Positions 49,776 to 60,558 of a DNA stretch of 64,000 nt are shown here, one piece after another. The stretch comes from Methylotenera sp. L2L1. Its GTDB lineage: Bacteria; Pseudomonadota; Gammaproteobacteria; Burkholderiales; Methylophilaceae. The stretch covers positions 1,426,001-1,490,000 of the forward strand of contig NZ_JQMG01000001.1 of the NCBI RefSeq assembly GCF_000744605.1, written 5' to 3'. The stretch's first letter is position 1; every line of letters begins with the position of its first letter. The notes below the pieces were generated by a model, which was not told the DNA's origin, searched no databases, and saw only the letters and a list, made by a program, of their open reading frames with translations. Position numbers and translations under genes: made by a program.

Positions 49776-50861
49776 CTAGACGTTGAATCTAAAGTGCATG
49801 ACATCGCCATCTTGCACAATATATTCTTTGCCTTCTAGGCGCATTTTCCCCGCCTCCTTTGAGCCTTGCTCGCCTTTGTTTTTTACGTACTCATCATAAG
49901 CGATGACTTCTGCACGAATAAATCCACGCTCAAAGTCGGTATGAATCACGCCAGCTGCTTGTGGTGCTGTAGAGCCTTTTTTAACGGTCCAGGCGCGAAC
50001 TTCTTGCACGCCAGCAGTAAAGTAGGTTTGCAGGCCTAGTAAATCATACGCAGCACGGATGACGCGATTTAGGCCTGGTTCATCTTGGCCTAGTTCTGCT
50101 AAGAATACGGCTTTGTCTTCATCATCTAGTTCTGAGATTTCGCCTTCGATTTTTGCGCAAATACAAACTACTGGTGCGCCTTCGGTTTTACCTAGTGCGA
50201 CTACTTTGTCTAAGTATGGGTTGTTTTCAAACCCTCTTTCATCCACGTTGGCAATGTACATCACAGGTTTTACTGTAATTAGGCATAGTGGTTTGATAAT
50301 GTTGAGTTCATCAGCATCTAGGCCTAGTGTGCGCACTGGTGCGCCTGTGTCTAAATGTTTTTGGATTCTTTCACAAAGGCCTGCAAGTGCAATGGCGTCT
50401 TTGTCGCCAGATTTGGCTTTTTTACTTTCGCGCTGCAGTGTTTTTTCTACAGTTTCCATATCTGCAAGTGCAAGCTCTGTGTTAATCACTTCAATATCTG
50501 ACAGTGGATCTACTTTACCTGCCACGTGCACAACGTTGCCATCATCAAAGCAGCGCACTACGTGTGAAATTGCGTCAGTTTCACGAATGTTCGCTAAGAA
50601 TTTATTACCTAAGCCTTCACCTTTTGATGCGCCAGCAACTAGGCCAGCAATATCAACAAACTCTACAATCGCTGGTTGTACGCGTTGTGGATTTACAATA
50701 TCAATCAACGGTTGTAAGCGAGTATCTGGTACTTCAACAATGCCTACGTTTGGTTCAATGGTGCAGAACGGGTAGTTTTCAGCCGCAATCCCTGCTTTGG
50801 TAATTGCATTGAATAAAGTTGATTTTCCTACGTTAGGTAGGCCCACGATTCCACATTTCAT
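49776..50861 (-). CDS. ychF: Redox-regulated ATPase YchF (OLA1)
   Basis: A 361-aa Obg-like P-loop NTPase that prefers ATP and binds ribosomes. [18 protein letters not shown] begins at residue 4, [21 protein letters not shown] is G3/switch II, and the C-terminal TGS domain ends [11 protein letters not shown]. The NxxE-type G4 deviates as in all YchF. It follows pth by some 150 bases on the same strand, the widespread pth-ychF order. Confidence 0.97.
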   Translation of the reverse strand: MKCGIVGLPNVGKSTLFNAITKAGIAAENYPFCTIEPNVGIVEVPDTRLQPLIDIVNPQRVQPAIVEFVDIAGLVAGASKGEGLGNKFLANIRETDAISHVVRCFDDGNVVHVAGKVDPLSDIEVINTELALADMETVEKTLQRESKKAKSGDKDAIALAGLCERIQKHLDTGAPVRTLGLDADELNIIKPLCLITVKPVMYIANVDERGFENNPYLDKVVALGKTEGAPVVCICAKIEGEISELDDEDKAVFLAELGQDEPGLNRVIRAAYDLLGLQTYFTAGVQEVRAWTVKKGSTAPQAAGVIHTDFERGFIRAEVIAYDEYVKNKGEQGSKEAGKMRLEGKEYIVQDGDVMHFRFNV

Positions 50862-51010
50862 ATTTTCCCAATCATCTTTAACGCAATAGTTGCGTTGTGT
50901 TCGTCTTTATCAATTCGCCGTACTTTTCGTACTGTCTTCATCTCTTCATTTTCCACGCCTTATTTTTGCGTCAAATCTGAATGGAAAACAGCGTGTTCAG
51001 GTAAGGTAGT

Positions 51011-51586
51011 TTATTTCTTTGTATGCAATTTTAACATGGCGCTATCAAATTCGCCTGCAAGCAGTAAATCTACTAATTTAGTGCTATCGATAAGGTTATC
51101 TTCAATCGCCACTTGTTCATCTTTAGTGGGTGCTTTGAGCACAAAATTGACCACTTCAGTTTTTGAGCCAGGGTGGCCGATGCCTACACGCATACGCCAA
51201 TAGTCTGGCGTACCAAGTGCGGCGTGAATATCACGCAAGCCATTATGGCCGCCATGACCACCGCCAAACTTCATTTTGGTGCTGCCGGCTGGGAGGTCTA
51301 GCTCATCATGAATCACCAAGATTTCCTTTGGTGTAATTTTGTAGTAATTAGCTAGTGCAGCAACTGCTTTGCCGCTGGCATTCATAAACGTGGTGGGTTT
51401 AATTAGCCAAGTGTCTGTGCTTGGATTTAATTTGCCCGCAGCGCCAAAGAATTTAGCATCAATCGCTAATTTGCTATTGGTGGCGGCAGCAAGTTGATCT
51501 ATCCACCAAAAACCTGCGTTATGGCGCGTGGCTGCATATTTTTCACCAGGGTTACCTAGGCCTACAAATAATTTAATTCCGCTCAT
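51011..51586 (-). CDS. pth: Peptidyl-tRNA hydrolase
   Basis: Releases peptidyl-tRNAs shed from ribosomes. From ATG 51586 the 191-aa protein opens IKLFVGLGNPGEKYAATRHNAGFWW (catalytic His in RHNAG), then KPTTFMNASGKAVAAL, VIHDELDLPAGSTKMKFGGGHGGHNGLRDI, and RMRVGIGHP. An in-frame ATG at 51622 would add 12 residues not seen in homologues. It is separated from rplY by a terminator. Confidence 0.97.
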   Translation of the reverse strand: MSGIKLFVGLGNPGEKYAATRHNAGFWWIDQLAAATNSKLAIDAKFFGAAGKLNPSTDTWLIKPTTFMNASGKAVAALANYYKITPKEILVIHDELDLPAGSTKMKFGGGHGGHNGLRDIHAALGTPDYWRMRVGIGHPGSKTEVVNFVLKAPTKDEQVAIEDNLIDSTKLVDLLLAGEFDSAMLKLHTKK

Positions 51587-51641
51587 ATAGTCACTTAATG
51601 TAAATACATTTTTTGAGCGCATGTTTGTATGATGTTGCTTT

Positions 51642-51688
51642 TAGGGTGCGCCCTAAAAAAAACGCGCACTTTAATAATAAAGTGCGCG
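51642..51688 (-). terminator. Intrinsic terminator after rplY
   Basis: CGCGCACTTTA (51663-51673) pairs perfectly with TAAAGTGCGCG (51678-51688) over a four-base loop, with eight T on the minus strand (forward A-run 51655-51662). A small palindrome TAGGG-TGCG-CCCTA (51642-51655) lies just beyond. It separates prs-rplY from pth-ychF transcripts. Confidence 0.92.
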
Positions 51689-51716
51689 CTATTTAACTAG
51701 CTTACGTAATTAATAC

Positions 51717-52325
51717 TTAAGCTGCTGGAGTTTCAGCTGCTGCATCAGCAACGCTACCGCGTGTTTTAGCGATAGAAGCAACTGCTGCGTCATCACCGTG
51801 CGCCAATTGTACAAACTCAACACCTTTTGGTAGTTTGATTTGTGACAAGTGGATTGATTGACCGATTTCTAACGCTGCAACGTCAACTTCGATAAACTCT
51901 GGCAAGTCTTTTGCCAAGCAGCTTACGTCAGCTTCTGTTAATACGTGAGCAACAATACCACCACCTAATTTAACACCAGGTGCTGCATCAGCGTTTGTGA
52001 AGTGGAATGGTACTTTAACGTGGATTTTTTCAGTTGCACTAACGCGTTGGAAGTCAACGTGTTGAATCGTGTTTCGTACTGGGTGCATTTGGAAGTCACG
52101 TAGTAATACGCTTTCTTTTTTACCCTCAACGATAAGTGTTAACACTGAAGCGTGGAACGCTTCGTGACGGAATTGTAAGAACAATTCTTTAGCGTTGATT
52201 TCTAGTGGGTATGCATCTTTACCACCACCATATACTACACCAGGCACAGAGCCAGCATGACGTAGGCGGCGGCTCGCACCCGTACCTTTAGCGTCACGTT
52301 TTACTGCATTGATTTCAATAGCCAT
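51717..52325 (-). CDS. rplY: 50S ribosomal protein L25/general stress protein Ctc
   Basis: Binds 5S rRNA. The 202-aa protein is the long Ctc form: the L25 domain (about 1-90: GTGASRRLRHAGSVPGVVYGG) plus the C-terminal TL5 beta domain (KVPFHFTNADAAPGVKLGGGIV, LPEFIEVDVAALEIGQSIHLSQIKLPKG) and an alanine-rich tail. AGGAGT precedes the ATG. It follows prs by about 70 bases. Confidence 0.96.
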   Translation of the reverse strand: MAIEINAVKRDAKGTGASRRLRHAGSVPGVVYGGGKDAYPLEINAKELFLQFRHEAFHASVLTLIVEGKKESVLLRDFQMHPVRNTIQHVDFQRVSATEKIHVKVPFHFTNADAAPGVKLGGGIVAHVLTEADVSCLAKDLPEFIEVDVAALEIGQSIHLSQIKLPKGVEFVQLAHGDDAAVASIAKTRGSVADAAAETPAA

Positions 52326-52398
52326 TTTACTACTCCTAAGTTTACTGCTTTACTACAATGAATCTGCCTTCCGCGACCAGAAAGCAGGGTGAAAACCT

Positions 52399-53352
52399 TT
52401 AGTCCATAAATAATGAGCTGACAGAGTCTTCGCAGCTAATGCGGCGAATGGTTTCTGCTAGCAATGCTGCTGCGCTCAATTGACGGATTTTTTTACAATT
52501 TGCAGTGTCATCTTGCAATTGAATTGTGTTTGTGACGACTAGCTCGTCTAGCTCAGAGTTCATAATGCGCTCTGCAGCACCGCCAGATAATACTGGGTGA
52601 GTTGCGTAAGCGACTACTTTTACTGCGCCATGTTTTTTTAATGCAGCAGCTGCTTCACATAGTGTGTTTGCAGTGTCTACCATGTCATCCATAATGACAC
52701 AGGTACGGCCAGCAACATCACCAATGATGTTCATGACTTTAGCTACGTTTGGTTTTGGACGACGTTTATCAATAATCGCAAGATCAGAGCTTAGTTGTTT
52801 TGCACATGCACGCGCACGTACTACACCGCCAACATCAGGAGAAACTACCACGAGGTTCTCATGTTTTTGCTCTAACAAGTCTGCTAACAGAATTGGTGTT
52901 GCGTAGATGTTGTCCACTGGAATATCAAAAAAGCCTTGGATTTGGTCTGAGTGCAAATCCATCGTTAGTACACGGTTAACACCAACACCCGTTAGCATGT
53001 TGGCAACTACTTTAGCAGTAATGGCAACACGAGCTGAACGTGGGCGGCGATCTTGACGTGAGTAACCGAAATAAGGGATAGCGGCAGTAATACGACCAGC
53101 AGATGAGCGACGAAGCGCATCCACCATGACCATGACTTCCATTAAACTATCGTTGGTAGGGTGGCTGGTAGATTGCAATACGAAAACATCGCGACCGCGC
53201 ACATTTTCAAGTAATTCAACCATGACTTCGCCATCGCTAAATTTACCTACATGCGCTTGGCCAAGCTCAATACCTAAGTGTTTTGCAACTTCCTGCGCGA
53301 GCACTGGGTTGGCGTTGCCAGTAAAGACCATCATGTTGCCGTTAGACGCCAT
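52399..53352 (-). CDS. prs: Ribose-phosphate pyrophosphokinase
   Basis: Makes PRPP from ribose 5-phosphate and ATP for nucleotide, histidine and tryptophan synthesis. The 317-aa protein shows [26 protein letters not shown], the flexible-loop region [41 protein letters not shown] and the PRPP loop [14 protein letters not shown]. tRNA-Gln and ispE are directly upstream, a strongly conserved order. Confidence 0.97.
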   Translation of the reverse strand: MASNGNMMVFTGNANPVLAQEVAKHLGIELGQAHVGKFSDGEVMVELLENVRGRDVFVLQSTSHPTNDSLMEVMVMVDALRRSSAGRITAAIPYFGYSRQDRRPRSARVAITAKVVANMLTGVGVNRVLTMDLHSDQIQGFFDIPVDNIYATPILLADLLEQKHENLVVVSPDVGGVVRARACAKQLSSDLAIIDKRRPKPNVAKVMNIIGDVAGRTCVIMDDMVDTANTLCEAAAALKKHGAVKVVAYATHPVLSGGAAERIMNSELDELVVTNTIQLQDDTANCKKIRQLSAAALLAETIRRISCEDSVSSLFMD

Positions 53353-53463
53353 TCGATTTCCTATCGTGCCGGCTCACCAAGATTGACCAGCAAACTAATA
53401 AAAAAAACTCACTAAAAAATAAAAGCGTGTAAATCAAATAATCTACACGCTTCTACAAAAATT

Positions 53464-53540
53464 TGGCTGAGGAGGAAGGACTCGAACCTTCGGATGCTGG
53501 GATCAAAACCCAGTGCCTTAACCAACTTGGCGACTCCCCA
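53464..53540 (-). tRNA. tRNA-Gln (TTG)
   Basis: Seventy-seven bases with encoded CCA, beginning with T as glutamine tRNAs do. Acceptor TGGGGAG/CTCCTCA has one G-U pair; anticodon arm CTGGG-TTTTGAT-CCCAG gives anticodon TTG; T-arm GAAGG-TTCGAGT-CCTTC. It lies between ispE and prs, its usual place in Betaproteobacteria. Confidence 0.96.
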
Positions 53541-53554
53541 ATATTTAATCAGAT

Positions 53555-54433
53555 TTATTTACTTAAAAAAGGATGCTGATTCAACCCTTTTGCAACAAAC
53601 CCAAAATATTCTTTCGGTTTTTGTTGGTAAATACTATTTGCAACTTCCTGATCAGCTACTTCTAAAAAGACCGAAGCACCTGAGCCGCTCATTCTAGCAT
53701 CTCCGTACTGTTTTAGCCAGCCTAAGCATGCTTTTACTTCAGGATAAATGCTACAAACTACTTTTTCCAGTTGATTTGTAAACCCATCGTGGATGTTTCC
53801 TAACGCTGAGTTTTCAGTGCTTAATTTCGCTATCTCTGAAAAGGCGGCTATTTTCTTAGGAATCGTATTCTTTGTCAATTGTTTATTGGAAAAAATTTGT
53901 GCTGTTGATACATGAACGTTTGGCGTTAGTACAACATAGTAAGCATTGTGTAGTGTAATGGCTTGTAATTGCTCGCCAATACCTTCTGCCCAAGCATTGC
54001 TACCATAGATAAAAAACGGTACGTCTGCGCCTAGTTGTAATCCTAATTTTAGTAGTTCTTCGCGCGGTAGATTTAGTTGCCAGCGCTTGTTTAATGCAAG
54101 TAACACGGTTGCTGCGTCTGAACTGCCGCCACCAAGTCCACCACCCATCGGTATTTTTTTATCTACCAATATCTCGGCGCCAAGTTGGCAGCCTGTATGT
54201 TTCTGTAGTAATTGCGCGGCACGAACACATAAATCATTGGCCTCTGGAACCCCTGCAACTTCATTGACTCGTTTAATGGTGTTGTTTGTTGTGGTTTTTA
54301 AATGAATCGTGTCGTAGTAATCAAGTAGTCTAAAAACCGTTTGTAGCAGATGATAACCATCGTTGCGTTGACCGGTGATGTGTAGGAATAGATTAATTTT
54401 TGCAGGGGCTAAAAAGGCTTCAAAGTCTTGCAT
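53555..54433 (-). CDS. ispE: 4-diphosphocytidyl-2-C-methyl-D-erythritol kinase
   Basis: GHMP kinase of the non-mevalonate isoprenoid pathway. [29 protein letters not shown] opens the protein; the ATP loop is [19 protein letters not shown], and [14 protein letters not shown] is the C-terminal motif. The 292-aa length is normal. It lies between lolB and tRNA-Gln. Confidence 0.97.
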   Translation of the reverse strand: MQDFEAFLAPAKINLFLHITGQRNDGYHLLQTVFRLLDYYDTIHLKTTTNNTIKRVNEVAGVPEANDLCVRAAQLLQKHTGCQLGAEILVDKKIPMGGGLGGGSSDAATVLLALNKRWQLNLPREELLKLGLQLGADVPFFIYGSNAWAEGIGEQLQAITLHNAYYVVLTPNVHVSTAQIFSNKQLTKNTIPKKIAAFSEIAKLSTENSALGNIHDGFTNQLEKVVCSIYPEVKACLGWLKQYGDARMSGSGASVFLEVADQEVANSIYQQKPKEYFGFVAKGLNQHPFLSK

Positions 54434-54495
54434 GGCTGTGGTGTTGAGTAGGCTTATAAAATAGACGGTATTAAAGGTGTTGAGTCGGTGATTGT

Positions 54496-55161
54496 TTAGT
54501 ACGGGGTGTTATCCCAACTTTCTACCAGTAGCTTAAGGTTGACTTGGTCGCTTTTGAGGAAGATTTTCCCCGGTAACCAGTATCCATTCAGTTCTGCGTA
54601 GTTTGAGAACTCTATTTTCCAGCCATCTTGGTTGAGTGTGGTGAGCAGGCCTTGTTCATCCCAAGTGCTGGCTAGAATAGGGCCGCTAGATGGGCGACCT
54701 AAAGACCAGTCAGCTAGCCCTGTTAACGGTAGTGACCAGCCTAGTGCATTATAGGTGAGTGTTTCTGCATCTGCTGCTGATACTTTTTTACCATTAGCAT
54801 CCGTGAGTGTGATTTGGTCGCTGGATTTTGTGATTTGAGCCACTTGGCTGCCGAGTGGTGAGAATAAGGCGATGTTGTCGGCTGCGGTTGAGTGGTGCCA
54901 TTTTAGGCCACCCGAAAAACCTTTACTGTTGGTTTGCACACCGATTCTGCCCTGAAGCGAAAATTGCTGAATCGCTGCATTAGCTTGTAAGTGTTTTTGA
55001 TGGCGTAAAGTTGAGTCTGCACTGATGGTCACCTGACTAGGCGTACTTGCGCACGCAGCCAGTAAAGTGACCAAGGCTAGCGTTAAAAAATGACGTGTCA
55101 ATTGAGTCGCTCTCACTAATGTAGATTGAGCGCCGTTGGAAAGTGTTGCTGTGGCATTCAA
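54496..55161 (-). CDS. lolB: Outer-membrane lipoprotein receptor LolB
   Basis: Accepts lipoproteins from LolA and inserts them into the outer membrane. The 221-aa protein has a lipoprotein signal (LLAACAS, Cys near residue 37; the signal is long because of an N-terminal extension), then [37 protein letters not shown], and [17 protein letters not shown]. It overlaps the TPR gene stop by four bases and precedes ispE. Confidence 0.93.
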   Translation of the reverse strand: MNATATLSNGAQSTLVRATQLTRHFLTLALVTLLAACASTPSQVTISADSTLRHQKHLQANAAIQQFSLQGRIGVQTNSKGFSGGLKWHHSTAADNIALFSPLGSQVAQITKSSDQITLTDANGKKVSAADAETLTYNALGWSLPLTGLADWSLGRPSSGPILASTWDEQGLLTTLNQDGWKIEFSNYAELNGYWLPGKIFLKSDQVNLKLLVESWDNTPY

Positions 55162-56933
55162 GATTTAAATTTGTTTGCAGTGATTAATAAAATTTCATTG
55201 TCAGGGTCTGCCGTCAACGCGTCACTCCATATCTTTTTGGCTTTTTCATACTCCCCTTTTTGCCAGAGCACTTCACCTAAATGTGCTGCAATTTCAGGGT
55301 CTGGGTTAATGTTGAATGCTTGCTCCAGATAGTGAATCGCTTTATCTAAATTACCTTTGCGATAGTGTGCCCAACCTAGACTATCTAACATGTAGTGGTC
55401 GTTAGGGGAGAGTGTCAGTGCTTTTTCAATGAGGCTGATGGCCTCTTTAAGCCTGACATTGCGGTCTGCAAATGAATAGCCAAGAGCGTTGTAGGCAGCT
55501 GCAAAATCTGGTTTCTCAGCAATAGCTCTACGCAACTCTAGCTCCATAAGGTCAAACTTGCCTACGCGCTCTGCGGCAAGTGCGTAGTCATAAACCAGTT
55601 CTGGGGTGTTTGGCAGATTCTTGACAGCTTTATCTAATAATTCAAAAGCTTCTTGATTGCGCTTCTCTTTAGCGAGTAAAGCCGCTTGCGCTTTGATGAC
55701 TAAGATTTGCTGTTCAACGTTTAAGTCTTCTAAGCTATCTAGTAATTCGATAGCTTTGTCGGTTGATTGCGTGCGTGCGATGACGTTGGCTAAATTAAAC
55801 TGAGCCTCAAGGTGGCGTGGTCCTGCTGGTACTTTGTTATACCACGACATGGCGGCGACATCATGTTTTTGCTTTTCAGCGGTTTGCCCAAGGTACAGAT
55901 AAATTTGGTCTGTATCTTTAAAATGGTTGTCGATTGCTTGTTTGAAGTACTTTTCCGCTTCGTTATAATCAGTTGCTTGGAAAGATAGTAATCCAACAAT
56001 GGCATAAATCTCGGCGTTGTTATTCTCTTGAGCGTTTTTAGCATATTCTAATATTGTTGGAAACTCTGCCTTTGCAGCAGCATATTGTTTCTGATTGACT
56101 AAAATTTTAGCGAGGTTGATGCGAATTTCATTTGCATCAGGCTGTACTTTTAAGTGCTCATAATAGAAAGCAATGGCTTTATTGGGTGATTGGCGAAAAA
56201 GGACTTGGCCTTTCAGTAATGCTGCGATGACCCAGTTAGGACGCGTGTCTTCAGCTTTTGCGAGTGCATTAAGCACTACGTTATCTTGATTAGCAATGTA
56301 TGCAGCCTGCGCAACTGCAAAATTGGCTTCGGCTAATGTTGGGTATGGTTTGGCTAGTGACTGAACTAGCTTTAGTACAGCGCTTTTGTCTGGGCTTCTG
56401 TTAAGTAATGAGTTAATAAATAAGAAGCCACCAGGTCTAGATTCTTCTTTGACTAGTAATTGCGCTAAGTAAGGTTCTGCTTCATTGAGTCGTCCAGTTG
56501 CAATCAACATTTCTGTCATTGCTTGTTGCGCCTCTGTTGATGTTGGGTCTAACTCTGCCCAAAGCTTTACAGCAGGAATCGCTAAACTTGGAATGTTGGC
56601 ATATGCTGCGATTTTTGCTGCACGTTCTGCTAGGCGTGAGTCTTGCTCAGCGCGGGCGAGATCGTAAAAGATAGCGCCGGCAGTACCGATTTCGCCACGT
56701 TGCCCTGCAACTTCACCAACTAGATACTTATAAACAAATTCTGCAGAGAGTGTTCTTTCCTGTGGGGTGGTTGACTCATTGCTGCTTGCTAGGGTGTCTG
56801 AATGATAACGGTTGGGTTGATTGCTTGCGCAACTAGCCATGCCTAGCATCAATATGCATAAGGCGACGTTCACCGCGGCTGAAATTGGATAGGCTTTTTT
56901 AAGCGGTGTATTCAAATCTAGTTTTTTTGTCAT
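55158..56933 (-). CDS. TPR-repeat lipoprotein
   Basis: A 591-aa tetratricopeptide protein with a probable lipoprotein signal (MLGMASCAS, Cys near residue 35). TPR-like helices run from about 70 to the end, clearest at the C-terminus (ALGYSFADRNVRLKEAISLIEKALTLSPND, then LGWAHYRKGNLDKAIHYLEQAFNINPD). A homologue directly upstream of lolB and ispE is common in Betaproteobacteria and is probably an outer-membrane assembly or scaffold protein; the function is not established. Start ATG 56933 is the only long option. Confidence 0.88.
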   Translation of the reverse strand: MTKKLDLNTPLKKAYPISAAVNVALCILMLGMASCASNQPNRYHSDTLASSNESTTPQERTLSAEFVYKYLVGEVAGQRGEIGTAGAIFYDLARAEQDSRLAERAAKIAAYANIPSLAIPAVKLWAELDPTSTEAQQAMTEMLIATGRLNEAEPYLAQLLVKEESRPGGFLFINSLLNRSPDKSAVLKLVQSLAKPYPTLAEANFAVAQAAYIANQDNVVLNALAKAEDTRPNWVIAALLKGQVLFRQSPNKAIAFYYEHLKVQPDANEIRINLAKILVNQKQYAAAKAEFPTILEYAKNAQENNNAEIYAIVGLLSFQATDYNEAEKYFKQAIDNHFKDTDQIYLYLGQTAEKQKHDVAAMSWYNKVPAGPRHLEAQFNLANVIARTQSTDKAIELLDSLEDLNVEQQILVIKAQAALLAKEKRNQEAFELLDKAVKNLPNTPELVYDYALAAERVGKFDLMELELRRAIAEKPDFAAAYNALGYSFADRNVRLKEAISLIEKALTLSPNDHYMLDSLGWAHYRKGNLDKAIHYLEQAFNINPDPEIAAHLGEVLWQKGEYEKAKKIWSDALTADPDNEILLITANKFKS

Positions 56934-57323
56934 CAGGGTATGTGAAACTATTTATAAAATTGATTGATTTACGCTATATAGTAAATTACGTGTTTGTAGT
57001 TTGCATTAGTTTTAATGGGCTTAAGTTAAAATATTTACCCAGCATTACTAATAATTGCGCTGCATCACCAAATGTGTCTATCTAAGTATTTAGCTTAACT
57101 AACAATTAGCTTAACACTGTATCATGCCTCGTTGCTTCTTAGTCCGTGACAGCGGCTGCAAGTTCCGACATAATTATAGATTGACTATAACGCAAGTGTA
57201 GTGAACTGTCGCCTATAGATTAGCATCTATAGATTTGTTTTATCTGGGTCAGACTTTTGATGATGTATTTATAAAGTTAGCAATAACCGTCTGTATTTAA
57301 ACCAATGTTTTAATTGAGTACCT
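56934..57323. promoter_or_regulatory. 390-base divergent spacer with a hairpin
   Basis: No gene is seen between the TPR gene and the ABC operon. The perfect repeat CTATAGAT-TAGC-ATCTATAG is at 57213-57232, and TTAGCTTAAC is repeated near 57090-57115. Promoters for both directions must lie here; TTGACT at 57181 is a candidate -35 for the ABC operon. Confidence 0.45.
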
Positions 57324-58259
57324 ATGAATAATTTTACAGTTGAAGCAATTGAGCTTACGCGGCTTTATGGAGGCCGTGAAGCAGTAAGTAATGTGAATTT
57401 CACCTTAAGTAAGGGTGAGGTTTTAGGGTTCCTAGGCCCTAATGGGGCTGGTAAGTCTACTACCATGAAAATGCTCACTGGTAATTTGGCACCTAGCCAT
57501 GGCAGTGTCAAAATATGTGGTATCGATATGATAGAAAACCCAAAAGAGGCTAAAGCACTCATTGGATATCTGCCAGAAATGCGTCCCTTATACAAAGAGT
57601 TAACTGTAGATGAATATTTAACGATGGCAGCTAGGTTGCATCGTGTAAGTAGTAAGCACATTAAAGCTGCCGTGGAACATGCGAAAGAGCGTTGTGGCCT
57701 CACGCACATGAGTAAACGTCTGATTGAAAACTTATCTAATGGCTATCAGCAGCGTGTTGGTATTGCACAAGCGATTATTCATAAGCCTATGGTAGTGATT
57801 CTTGACGAGCCGACAGTAGGCCTAGACCCGATTCAAATTCGAGATATTCGTACATTAATTCGTGAAGTTGGTACGGACCATAGCGTGATTATCTCTACGC
57901 ACATTCTGCCAGAGGTGGAAATGGTGTGTGATCAAGTACAAATCATTGATAAAGGTAAGTTGGTTTTTAACGGCTCGATTGATGTACTTAAACGTCAACG
58001 TGTTGGCAATAAACTACTTATCGGTTTGCGTAACCCGCCAGCGATTGAAGAGATTTTGAGAATATCAGGTGTTTCAGAGGCTGAAAGCTTAGCTAATGGC
58101 TTGATTCGTGTACGTTATGCAGAAAGCACAGAGCCAGCAGAAGCAATTGTACAAGCGGCCGTTCAGCAAGGTTGGGGGTTACATCAAATCGCACCAGACC
58201 AAACCAGTTTGGAAGACGTGTTTATGCAGCTGACTTATCAAGAGCAAGTGGCTGTTTAA
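57324..58259 (+). CDS. ABC transporter ATPase (GldA-type)
   Basis: A 311-aa ATP-binding subunit. Walker A is GPNGAGKSTTMKML at about residue 39; the signature is ENLSNGYQQRVGIAQAI, Walker B is MVVILDEPTVGLDP, and the H-loop lies in IISTHILPEVE. The C-terminal 80 residues form the extension found in gliding-type/ABC-2 ATPases. It is the first gene of a four-gene operon with a permease, a GldG-like protein and a DUF4340 protein. The substrate is unknown. Confidence 0.93.
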   Translation: MNNFTVEAIELTRLYGGREAVSNVNFTLSKGEVLGFLGPNGAGKSTTMKMLTGNLAPSHGSVKICGIDMIENPKEAKALIGYLPEMRPLYKELTVDEYLTMAARLHRVSSKHIKAAVEHAKERCGLTHMSKRLIENLSNGYQQRVGIAQAIIHKPMVVILDEPTVGLDPIQIRDIRTLIREVGTDHSVIISTHILPEVEMVCDQVQIIDKGKLVFNGSIDVLKRQRVGNKLLIGLRNPPAIEEILRISGVSEAESLANGLIRVRYAESTEPAEAIVQAAVQQGWGLHQIAPDQTSLEDVFMQLTYQEQVAV

Positions 58260-58346
58260 TCCACTCACTGTTAACTATACCGCTGTTTGATTTGGTTCAA
58301 TCGAGTCACTTTTCAGTATAACAATCGGTTATTTAAGGTTTTATTT

Positions 58347-59093
58347 ATGATTATTAATGTCGCAAGAAAAGAACTTAAAAGTGTGTTTGCCTCGCCGATG
58401 GGGTGGGTGATTTTATCGTTGTTGATGTTTGCTTTTGGTACGCAATACCTAAATGCAGTGAATGACTACTTTGCAGTGATGTCTGGTGCGATGCGTCCAG
58501 CTGAGCGTACTGGCGTTACGCAGTTTGTGGGGCAGTCGGTATATGGTTTGGCTTCATTTATTATGTTGTTTGCCGTGCCGTTATTGTCGATGCGACTTAT
58601 TTCTGAAGAGCGCCGTAGCCAAACCCTACCGTTTTTATTTAGTGCGCCTATTTCATTGACTGAAATCGTGGTGGGCAAGTTTGTCGGTCTTGTGGCGTTT
58701 TTAAGCATCTTGATTTTATTTATTGGCGCAATGTTGTCTACGCTTAATATTTGGGCAGATATCGACTTTGGCTTTTTATTGACCAACTCGCTTGGTTTGT
58801 TGCTGATGGTTGCGGGCTTTTCTGCGTTGGGTATTTACTTCTCTAGCTTAACGCAACAGCCAGTGATTGCTGCCATTTTAACGTTCATCGCACTATTTGC
58901 ATTGATGATGTTAGACCGCTTTTTCGGGGATGACCCAACCAACGTATTAGGTAGCTTATCACTCACGCGTCACTTTCAGTCATTTGCTAGCGGTTTGATT
59001 GATAGTGCAGATATCGTCTATTTTATTTTATTCGCTGTGACATTTTTAACCTTAACAGTGCGTCGCTTAGATGCTGACCGCTTACGTGGTTAA
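58347..59093 (+). CDS. ABC-2 type permease (GldF-like)
   Basis: A 248-aa integral membrane protein with about six segments (residues ~18-40, 60-82, 105-130, 140-160, 170-190, 225-245). It opens IINVARKELKSVFASPMGWVILSLLMFAFG, typical of ABC-2/GldF permeases. ATG 58347 has AAGG upstream; the frame is open from 58287 but those 20 residues have no counterpart. It follows the ATPase and precedes the GldG-like gene. Confidence 0.92.
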   Translation: MIINVARKELKSVFASPMGWVILSLLMFAFGTQYLNAVNDYFAVMSGAMRPAERTGVTQFVGQSVYGLASFIMLFAVPLLSMRLISEERRSQTLPFLFSAPISLTEIVVGKFVGLVAFLSILILFIGAMLSTLNIWADIDFGFLLTNSLGLLLMVAGFSALGIYFSSLTQQPVIAAILTFIALFALMMLDRFFGDDPTNVLGSLSLTRHFQSFASGLIDSADIVYFILFAVTFLTLTVRRLDADRLRG

Positions 59094-59107
59094 TTGGAAT
59101 TTTTGAC

Positions 59108-60493
59108 ATGAACATTAATCGTAAATTACGTTTTCAGTTATTAGTACAAAATTGGTTTTTTGTCGTATTGTTTTTAATGCTTGTTGTGTTGCTAGGTTAT
59201 TTTGCTAGCCAGTACCGCGTTGCCAAAGATATTACGCAGGCTAATCGTAATATCTTGACGCAAGGCAGTGTGAATGTGCTCAAGCAGATGAAAGCGCCAG
59301 TGAACATTACCGTATATGCGACTAAAGACGACGCATCAAACGGTGATGTGTTCCGTAAAGGAATTGTGGATTTTGTTGCACGTTACCAACGCGATAAACA
59401 AGATATTAGACTTAAGTTTATTAACCCGTCTGAAGAGCCAAAGCTGGCACAAGACGCTGGTGTTAAAGTGGATGGCGAAGTGGTGGTCGAGTACCAAAAG
59501 CGTGTGGAACACATTACGCCACCATTTGCTGAACAAGAGTTTACTAACTTGTTGGTAAGACTATCTCGTACTAATCAGCAGGCTGTGATGTATTTAGATG
59601 GACATGGCGAGCGTAACTTGATTGGTGTTAAGAATCATGACTTGGGTGAATTTGGTAAGCAGTTAGAGACCAAAGGCTTTAAATTTGCTAATCCAGATTT
59701 AACGATTGCACAGGCCGTGCCAAGCAATGGTGCAATGTTGGTAGTAGCGAGCCCGCAAGTCGATATTAGCGAAATTGAAGCGCAAAAAATTAAAGCCTAC
59801 CTAGAGGCAGGCGGTAATTTGCTATGGTTGTTAGATGATAACGACTTTAAAGGCATGCAAAACGTTGCTGATTACTTAGGTTTGCAAGTGTCTCCAGGTG
59901 TGGTGCTGGATATGGCCTCAGCTCAGTATGGTGCTGATGCGCGCGTTGCGTTTGCAAGCTTATACGGTGAGCATCCAGTTACGACTAACTTTATGTTGCG
60001 TACTTTATTCCCAGAGTCTCATGAAGTGAGCGCGGTAGGTACTGATGAAAATGGATGGAAAGTAAGCAAGCTTGTTGAAGTGGCGCCTAATGGCTGGTTG
60101 TCTTCTACGAAGCTGGAAAAAGGTGCTAAACCTGTTTTTAATGAAAAGACAGATAAGCGCGGCCCAATCAATATCGGTGTGGCATTAGAGCGTATTTATG
60201 GCAAAAAAGGCCAGCGCGTAGTGGTGATGGGTAATGCTAACTTCTTATCTAACACCTTTATTACCAATGGCGGAAATTTGGACTTAGGCGTGAATATCGT
60301 GAATTGGTTAGCTGGTGATGATAACCTGATTACGATACAGCCAATGCCGTTGAAAGACATCAATGTTTCAATTCCAGATACTGACCAAGGTCGTTTAGTT
60401 GCTTGGACTGTGTTTCATAGCTTCCAATACTTTATCCCGCTGGGCTTCATGATTGCAGGCTTGTATTTCTGGTGGAAACGCAGAAGAGCTTAA
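59108..60493 (+). CDS. GldG-like ABC-type auxiliary protein
   Basis: A 461-aa protein with one N-terminal (about 12-32) and one C-terminal (about 435-455) membrane helix and a large extracytoplasmic domain between. NITVYATKDDASNGDVFRKGIVDFVARYQRDK, YLDGHGERNLIGVKNHDLGEFGKQLETKGF and NLLWLLDDND are hallmarks of the GldG/IFT52-like family. It is the third gene of the operon, 14 bases after the permease. Confidence 0.92.
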   Translation: MNINRKLRFQLLVQNWFFVVLFLMLVVLLGYFASQYRVAKDITQANRNILTQGSVNVLKQMKAPVNITVYATKDDASNGDVFRKGIVDFVARYQRDKQDIRLKFINPSEEPKLAQDAGVKVDGEVVVEYQKRVEHITPPFAEQEFTNLLVRLSRTNQQAVMYLDGHGERNLIGVKNHDLGEFGKQLETKGFKFANPDLTIAQAVPSNGAMLVVASPQVDISEIEAQKIKAYLEAGGNLLWLLDDNDFKGMQNVADYLGLQVSPGVVLDMASAQYGADARVAFASLYGEHPVTTNFMLRTLFPESHEVSAVGTDENGWKVSKLVEVAPNGWLSSTKLEKGAKPVFNEKTDKRGPINIGVALERIYGKKGQRVVVMGNANFLSNTFITNGGNLDLGVNIVNWLAGDDNLITIQPMPLKDINVSIPDTDQGRLVAWTVFHSFQYFIPLGFMIAGLYFWWKRRRA

Positions 60494-60558
60494 TACTGGA
60501 AGAACTTAATATTAGAGATGTTTAATCTGGTGTTGTAATGAGTTGTTGAGGGAGTGGC

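Noticed and set aside
50059-50775. Long (238-codon) plus-strand frame opposite ychF
   Set aside because: It is antisense to a strongly conserved gene and its serine/arginine-rich, low-information sequence is a codon-bias shadow.
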